Origin: Gilliamella sp. ESL0443
GTDB taxonomy: Bacteria; Pseudomonadota; Gammaproteobacteria; Enterobacterales; Orbaceae
Length of the DNA: 64,000 bases
Assembly: GCF_019469165.1 (NCBI RefSeq)
Contig: NZ_CP048263.1
Location: forward strand, 2,340,494-2,404,493
Direction of reading: 5' to 3'
The notes under the pieces are model-generated. The model had not been told where the DNA came from. It did no database searches and saw only the letters and a program-made list of their open reading frames with translations. The position numbers were made by a program, and so were the translations under genes. Of the stretch, positions 58,272 through 64,000 are shown in pieces (within the stretch, counting starts at the first letter, position 1; the number at the start of each line of letters is the position of its first letter).

Positions 58272-59702
58272 TTATGGTTGATAGATAGCCACACCTAAAT
58301 CGTTTTCTTTACGGGTACGAGAGATGACCGATATTGGTGATTCACTTACACGTAAATTCATCTGATCCTCTGTTCTTACTACTTTACCACGCAATGAGTT
58401 AGGATAAACATCGGTAATTTCAACATCAACAAATTTACCAATCATATCCGGACTACCTTCAAAATTAACAATACGATTATTTTCTGTTCGTCCAGTTAAT
58501 TCCATAAGATCCTTTTTAGAAGGGCCTTCAACTAAAATACGTTGCACAGTATTTAACATGCGACGACTAAATTGCATTGCTTGTTGATTGATTCGTTCTT
58601 GGAGAATATAGAGCCTTTGTTTTTTCTCTTCTTCAGAAACGTTATCTTCCATTTCAGCAGCAGGTGTACCTGGTCGTGCTGAATAGACAAAGCTATAACT
58701 TAAATCAAAATTAACATCAGCAATGAGTTTCATGGTTTGTTCAAAATCTTCTTGGGTTTCACCAGGGAATCCAACAATAAAGTCTGAACTAATTTGAATG
58801 TCAGGACGAACTTTGCGTAATTTGCGAATGATTGATTTATATTCAATTGCTGTATGAGTGCGTTTCATTAAATTTAACACTCGGTCTGAACCACTTTGTA
58901 CCGGCAAATGTAAAAAGTTAACCAGTTCTGGCGTATCACGATATACATCGATGATATCATCAGTAAATTCAATTGGATGGCTGGTTGTAAAGCGAATGCG
59001 ATCAATACCATCAATAGCAGCAACTAAGCGTAGTAGTTCAGCGAAAGAACAAATATCACCATCGAAAGTTGGCCCTCGATAAGCATTTACATTTTGACCC
59101 AGTAAATTAACTTCGCGTACACCTTGTTCAGCAAGTTGAGCTATTTCATAAATTACATCATCACAAGGTCGGCTCACCTCTTCACCACGGGTGTAAGGTA
59201 CCACACAATAAGTACAGTATTTATTACATCCTTCCATAATTGAAACAAAAGCTGTTGGACCTTCACTGCGAGGTTCGGGTAAACGGTCAAATTTTTCAAT
59301 TTCAGGAAAACTAACATCAACCACATGATGGCCATTACCACTACGAATTTGTTCAATCATCTCGGGTAAACGATGAAAAGTTTGTGGTCCAAAAATAATA
59401 TCAACAAAAGGAGCACGCTTACGGATATGTGCACCTTCTTGTGATGCTACGCAACCACCTACACCAATGATGATATCAGGGTTATGTTGTTTTAAATTTT
59501 TCCAACGGCCTAGTTGATGAAAGACTTTTTCTTGGGCTTTTTCTCGAATAGAGCAAGTATTTAATAGTAAAATATCTGCTTCTTCGGCATTTTCTGTTAA
59601 AGTTAAACCATGGGTGGATTCAAGGAGATCTGCCATTTTTGTTGAATCATATTCATTCATTTGGCAACCCCAAGTTTTGATATGTAATTTTTTGCTCATC
59701 AA
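58272..59702 (-). CDS. miaB: tRNA-2-methylthio-N6-dimethylallyladenosine synthase MiaB
   Basis: MiaB is a radical-SAM methylthiotransferase that modifies A37 of tRNAs reading U-starting codons. The 476-residue protein has the N-terminal MTTase domain with three conserved cysteines ([29 protein letters not shown]). The radical-SAM cluster is [19 protein letters not shown] near residue 157, and a TRAM domain lies at the C-terminus. The ATG at 59702 gives MMSKK; the second ATG is equally possible. Confidence 0.97.
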   Translation of the reverse strand: MMSKKLHIKTWGCQMNEYDSTKMADLLESTHGLTLTENAEEADILLLNTCSIREKAQEKVFHQLGRWKNLKQHNPDIIIGVGGCVASQEGAHIRKRAPFVDIIFGPQTFHRLPEMIEQIRSGNGHHVVDVSFPEIEKFDRLPEPRSEGPTAFVSIMEGCNKYCTYCVVPYTRGEEVSRPCDDVIYEIAQLAEQGVREVNLLGQNVNAYRGPTFDGDICSFAELLRLVAAIDGIDRIRFTTSHPIEFTDDIIDVYRDTPELVNFLHLPVQSGSDRVLNLMKRTHTAIEYKSIIRKLRKVRPDIQISSDFIVGFPGETQEDFEQTMKLIADVNFDLSYSFVYSARPGTPAAEMEDNVSEEEKKQRLYILQERINQQAMQFSRRMLNTVQRILVEGPSKKDLMELTGRTENNRIVNFEGSPDMIGKFVDVEITDVYPNSLRGKVVRTEDQMNLRVSESPISVISRTRKENDLGVAIYQP

Positions 59703-59876
59703 TAACTCAGCTATATTTAATTGTTAAAATGAAAACGGGTTTAAATCCGTGATTTTAGCGTGCCATATTGTAATCCTTTGTGATTGTAGGGTCTATAATT
59801 AATATAAAAAACTATATTTATATGCTTTATTTAGAAAATAATGTCTAATTAGTAATTAATCTATCGAAAAAACAAC

Positions 59877-59896
59877 TGATTATGATAATCATTCTT
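59877..59896. promoter_or_regulatory. Fur-box-like palindrome upstream of amiC
   Basis: TGATTATGATAATCA (59877-59891) is a perfect 7-1-7 palindrome. GATTATGATAATCATTCTT (59878-59896) matches 16 of 19 bases of the classical Fur consensus. It lies 70 bp before the amiC start in the gap divergent from miaB, so it could act on either gene. Confidence 0.5.
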
Positions 59897-59965
59897 TTTA
59901 ATATCGTTTTATTTTATGCTATTATTCTTGGCCTATTAATATTACTAATATAAAAGTGTCTAGGT

Positions 59966-61198
59966 ATGTCGAAAACTTTTAGTCCAACAAAGCGCTTTTT
60001 GATCAAAGGCATTATTGCTACTTGTCTATTATCTGTTACACGAGTTGGCTTTGCTGCGGCAATGGCTCAAGTTGTGGCTGTGCGTGTTTGGCCTTCATCA
60101 ACCTATACACGAATAACGTTAGAATCAAACGTTAAGCTTAATTATAAAAGCGCACAATTATATAACCCTGATCGTATGGTGATTGATATTGATAATCTCA
60201 ATTTAAATCCAATATTAAAAGCCGTTTCGACAAAAGTTTTAAGTCGTGATCCTTTTATTAAATCTATACGTGCATTACAGTTAGATCCTAAAACTGTACG
60301 TATTATGATCGAATTAAAACAGGGTATTGATCCTAATACGTTTACATTACCACCGATTGCTGAATTTAAACATCGATTAGTCGTTGATCTTTATCCGTCT
60401 AAACCGGCTACAGCTAATGATGATCCTTTACTTGCTCTTTTAGAAGAGTATCAAAAAGGGGATCTAAATAAAAAACAAGCGCAAATAAAATCGCCAACGA
60501 ATAAAAATAAAAACTCGCCTATTATTGTTATGCTCGATCCTGGTCATGGTGGTGAGGATCCTGGTGCGATTGGCTACAAAAGAACACGAGAAAAAGACAT
60601 TGTTTTGCAAATTGCCAGACGAACATATAGTTTGCTAAAAAAAGAACCAAATATAAAAGTTTATATGACTCGTAATGAAGATGTTTTTATTCCATTAAAA
60701 GTTCGAGTAGCGAAAGCGAGATCTTTACATGCGGATCTATTTGTCTCTATCCATGCTGATGCTTTTGCGAGTCGATCTGTTAGAGGGTCATCTGTATTTG
60801 CTTTATCAACACGTGGAGCTAGTAGTTCTGCTGCAAGTTATTTAGCGCAAACTCAAAATGATGCAGACCAAATAGGTGGTGTTAGCCGAAGTGGTGATAA
60901 ATATTTAGATAACACTATTTTAGATTTAGTGCAAAAAACAACCCTTTCTAATGGTGTATTATTAGGGAGTGCTATTTTAAATCGAATGAAAAATGTAAAT
61001 AAATTACATAAACCATCGATAGAAAAAGCAGGTTTTGCAGTGTTAAAAGCGCCAGATATTCCATCAGTTTTAGTTGAAACAGCCTTTATTAGTAATATAG
61101 CTGAAGAGCAAAAACTTAAAACAGTAGCCTTCCAAAATCAGGTTTCTAAAGCCATAGTTGATGGTATTAAGGATTATTTGAAAAGACGTAAAAATTGA
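59966..61198 (+). CDS. amiC: N-acetylmuramoyl-L-alanine amidase AmiC
   Basis: AmiC splits septal peptidoglycan for daughter-cell separation. The 410-residue protein has an N-terminal signal, an AMIN domain ([22 protein letters not shown], about 34-150) and an Amidase_3 domain. Zinc and catalytic residues lie in [33 protein letters not shown] and LVETAFIS. The signal peptide begins [10 protein letters not shown], aligned with the twin-arginine motif of E. coli AmiC, but the first arginine is lysine. The stop codon lies inside a terminator hairpin. Confidence 0.95.
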   Translation: MSKTFSPTKRFLIKGIIATCLLSVTRVGFAAAMAQVVAVRVWPSSTYTRITLESNVKLNYKSAQLYNPDRMVIDIDNLNLNPILKAVSTKVLSRDPFIKSIRALQLDPKTVRIMIELKQGIDPNTFTLPPIAEFKHRLVVDLYPSKPATANDDPLLALLEEYQKGDLNKKQAQIKSPTNKNKNSPIIVMLDPGHGGEDPGAIGYKRTREKDIVLQIARRTYSLLKKEPNIKVYMTRNEDVFIPLKVRVAKARSLHADLFVSIHADAFASRSVRGSSVFALSTRGASSSAASYLAQTQNDADQIGGVSRSGDKYLDNTILDLVQKTTLSNGVLLGSAILNRMKNVNKLHKPSIEKAGFAVLKAPDIPSVLVETAFISNIAEEQKLKTVAFQNQVSKAIVDGIKDYLKRRKN

Positions 61199-61222
61199 TC
61201 TAAAAAGTGATTAGATCAATTT
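61192..61222. terminator. Bidirectional intrinsic terminator between amiC and rsmG
   Basis: AAATTGATCTAA and TTAGATCAATTT form a perfect 12-bp stem with a seven-base loop, followed by ATTTTTTATT. The amiC stop is within the left arm; rsmG converges from the other side. Confidence 0.82.
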
Positions 61223-61227
61223 ATTTT

Positions 61228-61827
61228 TTATTCAATGATCATTAATCGTCTTTCAGCATTCAATTCAGGTATAGTAAGTTTTATATCTTGTTTCAGCGTA
61301 AATCCTTCAGGGATAGGATCAAGATCACTGCCTTTTAACGCATAAAATAATCCTTGTTCATTAGGAAGATGTTTACACCAGGTTAACATATCTTGTAAAG
61401 AAGCAAATGCTCGACTTATTACCCCATCGAATTTTTTTTGATTATATTCTTCAATACGGCTTTGAATTGGTTGAATATTTGGTAGCTTTAATTCAAATTG
61501 AACTTGTTTTAAAAAACGGAGCCTTTTACCTAAACTGTCAACGAGATCAAATTGTTTGTCTGGATTGATGATTGCTAAAGGAATCCCTGGTAATCCAGGG
61601 CCTGTACCTACATCAATAAACGTGCTACCAACTAAATAAGGTGAAACAACTAAGCTATCCATAATATGTTTTATTAACATTTCATTAGGATCACGCACCG
61701 CTGTTAGGTTGTAAGCTTTATTCCATTTATTAAGCATTTCAACGTAATTGATCAGTTGATCAATTTGCTGACAATTGATTGGAAGATCCGTTTGATCAAT
61801 AAGATTAATGAGTTTCTTTTTTAACAT
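61228..61827 (-). CDS. rsmG: 16S rRNA (guanine-527-N7) methyltransferase RsmG
   Basis: RsmG methylates G527 of 16S rRNA. The 199-residue SAM-dependent enzyme has [28 protein letters not shown] and the SAM-binding [17 protein letters not shown], plus [10 protein letters not shown]. It overlaps the mnmG stop by 23 bases, the conserved mnmG-rsmG arrangement next to the replication origin. Confidence 0.96.
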   Translation of the reverse strand: MLKKKLINLIDQTDLPINCQQIDQLINYVEMLNKWNKAYNLTAVRDPNEMLIKHIMDSLVVSPYLVGSTFIDVGTGPGLPGIPLAIINPDKQFDLVDSLGKRLRFLKQVQFELKLPNIQPIQSRIEEYNQKKFDGVISRAFASLQDMLTWCKHLPNEQGLFYALKGSDLDPIPEGFTLKQDIKLTIPELNAERRLMIIE

Positions 61828-63697
61828 AGTTCTTCTTTTTTAAATAAACTAATAACATTGAAATTGCAGCTGGTGTAATACCTGAAATACGTGAAGCTTG
61901 GCCAATTGAAACCGGCTTATGTTGTTTTAATTTAGCAACAACTTCGTTAGATAACCCTGATATTTCAGCATAATCTATATGTTCAGGTATGAGAGTTTCC
62001 TCATTTCGTTTTTGTCTTTCTATTTCTTCAATTTGTAGTTTTATATAGCCGTCATACTTAACTTGAATTTCAACTTGTTCTGCTGCTTGATCATCACTTA
62101 GCCCTGGTGCAAATAGAGACAGGGATTGTAGAGTTTTGTAGCTCATTTCAGGGCGTTTAAGCAGCTCTTCTCCATTGGCTTCTTTGGTAAGGTTAGCGCT
62201 TAATACCGCATTAACTTCATCAATTGTTTCAATGTGAGGATGAACCCAAATGTCACGAAGACGTGCTCTTTCTTGTTCAATAGCTTCAAATTTTTCGTTA
62301 AAACGTTGCCAACGGTAATCATCAACCATTCCAAGTTGTCGTCCAATTTCTGTTAAACGAATATCTGCATTATCTTCACGTAACATTAAGCGATATTCAG
62401 CTCGTGAAGTAAACATACGATAAGGTTCATTAGTACCTAAAGTACAAAGATCATCAACCAAAACCCCTAAATAAGCTTGATCACGCGTTGGATACCATTG
62501 ATCTTGATCATAAACAAAACGAGCTGCATTTAATCCTGCCAGCATACCTTGAGCAGCGGCTTCTTCATAACCTGTAGTACCATTGATCTGTCCTGCTAAA
62601 AACAAGCCTTTGATCACTTTACTTTCAAGAGTTGGTTTGAGATCACGAGGATCAAAGTAATCATATTCAATCGCATAACCTGGTCTGACTATATTGGCAT
62701 TTTCCAGTCCTTTCATACTGCGAACAAAAGCTAATTGTGTGTCAAAAGGTAAACTTGTTGATATTCCATTTGGATAAATTTCATTACTGTCTAAACCTTC
62801 CGGTTCTAAATAGATCTGGTGCGAGTTACGATCAGCAAAACGCATTATTTTATCTTCGATTGATGGACAATATCGTGGACCTACACCTTCAATAACACCT
62901 GTATACATAGGGCTACGATCTAAGCTGTTTCGAATAATATCATGTGTGGTTTCATTAGTACTTGTTATATAACAAGGAATTTGTTTAGGATGCTGTTTAG
63001 CATCACCTAAAAATGAAAATACAGGCACAGGATCATCACCGTATTGTGTACCTAATTTAGAAAAATCTATGGTTCTAGCATCGATACGAGGCGGCGTTCC
63101 TGTTTTTAAACGACCCATTCTAAATGGATATTGATGCAACGATTTGGAAAGACCTATCGAAGCAGGATCACCCGTTCTACCGCCACTATAATTATCAAGT
63201 CCTATATGGATTTTGCCATCTAAGAAAGTGCCAGTAGTTAATACAACAGATCTTGCTTTAAATGAAACACCCATTTGTGTAACCACCCCCGTGATCTGAT
63301 CGTTTTCAATGATCACGTCTTCAACTGATTGTTGAAATAACATTAAGTTTTCTTGGTTTTCAAGGGTTGTTCGTATTACTTTACGATACAAAGATCGATC
63401 CGCTTGAGCTCGTGTTGCTCTTACAGCAGGACCTTTGCTGCTGTTTAAGATCCTAAATTGGATCCCAGAAAGATCAATAGCATGTGCCATTAATCCACCC
63501 ATTGCATCAATTTCTTTTACCAAATGTCCCTTACCAATACCACCAATAGCAGGGTTACATGACATTTGTCCTAACGTATTGATATTATGGGTTAAAAGTA
63601 ATGTTTTTCGGCCCATTCTTGCTGATGCCATTGCTGCTTCTGTTCCGGCATGGCCACCACCAACGACGATGACATCAAAAAGATCTGGATAAAACAT
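61805..63697 (-). CDS. mnmG: tRNA uridine-5-carboxymethylaminomethyl modification enzyme MnmG
   Basis: MnmG (GidA) with MnmE builds cmnm5U at the wobble position of several tRNAs. The 630-residue FAD protein has the N-terminal dinucleotide motif [19 protein letters not shown]. It also has [22 protein letters not shown] and the C-terminal tRNA-binding helical domain ending in [20 protein letters not shown]. It is transcribed away from oriC, immediately to its right, as in E. coli. Confidence 0.98.
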   Translation of the reverse strand: MFYPDLFDVIVVGGGHAGTEAAMASARMGRKTLLLTHNINTLGQMSCNPAIGGIGKGHLVKEIDAMGGLMAHAIDLSGIQFRILNSSKGPAVRATRAQADRSLYRKVIRTTLENQENLMLFQQSVEDVIIENDQITGVVTQMGVSFKARSVVLTTGTFLDGKIHIGLDNYSGGRTGDPASIGLSKSLHQYPFRMGRLKTGTPPRIDARTIDFSKLGTQYGDDPVPVFSFLGDAKQHPKQIPCYITSTNETTHDIIRNSLDRSPMYTGVIEGVGPRYCPSIEDKIMRFADRNSHQIYLEPEGLDSNEIYPNGISTSLPFDTQLAFVRSMKGLENANIVRPGYAIEYDYFDPRDLKPTLESKVIKGLFLAGQINGTTGYEEAAAQGMLAGLNAARFVYDQDQWYPTRDQAYLGVLVDDLCTLGTNEPYRMFTSRAEYRLMLREDNADIRLTEIGRQLGMVDDYRWQRFNEKFEAIEQERARLRDIWVHPHIETIDEVNAVLSANLTKEANGEELLKRPEMSYKTLQSLSLFAPGLSDDQAAEQVEIQVKYDGYIKLQIEEIERQKRNEETLIPEHIDYAEISGLSNEVVAKLKQHKPVSIGQASRISGITPAAISMLLVYLKKKNYVKKETH

Positions 63698-63719
63698 ATA
63701 AAGCCTCGTTTTTTATTTT

Positions 63720-64000
63720 ACAGATAGATGATCATTATTTTGATCAGGTGATTTGGTTTTATTTAGCGTAAGGAATTTTACTCATCTTTTTTATTACGTC
63801 AAATGATCTATTTTGATCATCATTTAAATTAAATAAGATCTTTTTGTGATCTTTTTTATTTTTACTATTATTAGTTTGGATCATTTTTGTTGATAACTCT
63901 TTTTTATGATTATTTTATAGGATCTTAATGATCGTCTAATGCTGTTAATTGATCGGATCTTTTTTTAGTTAATCCTGTTTATAACTCTTATTTTTATCCA
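63720..64000. other. oriC: Chromosomal replication origin oriC (left part, cut by window edge)
   Basis: Eleven GATC (Dam/SeqA) sites lie between 63730 and 63959. AT-rich 13-mer-like repeats start at 63837 and 63848 (GATCTTTTTTATT). They are followed by TTATTAG and GGATC in the same order as in the E. coli unwinding element. DnaA-box-like sequences are TGTTGATAA (63888-63896, R1 position, one mismatch), TGTTTATAA (63976-63984, two mismatches) and TTATCCA cut by the window end (63994-64000). Adjacent mnmG, pointing away, supports the call. The rest of the origin lies to the right. Confidence 0.93.

Noticed and set aside
1..64000. CRISPR arrays, rRNA, tRNA genes and complete insertion sequences
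   Set aside because: None could be recognised in any gap; all long gaps were read on both strands.

Overview
The window is a 64-kb, AT-rich stretch of a gammaproteobacterial chromosome. An FlhDC/FliA-type flagellar hierarchy, an enterobacterial-style treB-treC pair with TreR, CRP and Fur-like sites, and an E. coli-like oriC beside mnmG all point to a relative of Enterobacterales and Pasteurellales. The very low GC and the protein character are most like Orbaceae (Gilliamella-type insect gut symbionts). That family assignment is inference; no rRNA marker is present.

Layout. 1-6091: 3' part of hsdR, then hsdM and hsdS of a type I restriction-modification system, followed by an unknown gene whose two halves are in different frames, joined at a G6 tract. 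6092-9592: a decayed accessory strip with an rtcB remnant, an orphan ORF with a start-less fragment, a higher-GC zinc-finger (transposon-like) gene and an unknown membrane protein, the last two bracketed by 16-bp direct repeats. 9593-13888: trehalose utilisation (treC, treB, treR) with a perfect CRP site next to a TreR operator. 14081-15847: a secreted unknown protein and a divergent HxlR regulator/NAD(P)-binding protein pair. 16180-18972: allantoinase and an NCS1 allantoin permease behind a perfect sigma-54 promoter motif.

19007-52774: one uninterrupted flagellar island. It encodes export gate (flhBA, fliPQR, fliO), chaperones and anti-sigma (flgN, flgM, fliS, fliT), rod, hook and rings (flgA-J, fliE, fliF), filament and junctions (flgK, flgL, fliC, fliD), switch (fliG, fliM, fliN), export ATPase set (fliH, fliI, fliJ), hook-length control (fliK), fliL, stator (motA, motB) and regulators (flhD, flhC, fliA). 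Four sigma-28 promoters, before fliC, fliD, flgM and flgK, can be read directly. No chemotaxis gene and no fliZ lies in the window, and flgK-flgL are inverted relative to flgB-J.

52907-64000: core cell-envelope and RNA genes: dacA, mrdB (rodA) and mrdA, a phoH-like gene (ybeZ), miaB, amiC, rsmG and mnmG. The window ends inside the replication origin: 11 GATC sites in 230 bp, AT-rich 13-mer-like unwinding repeats and DnaA-box-like sequences. The rightmost region is therefore the origin-proximal part of the chromosome.
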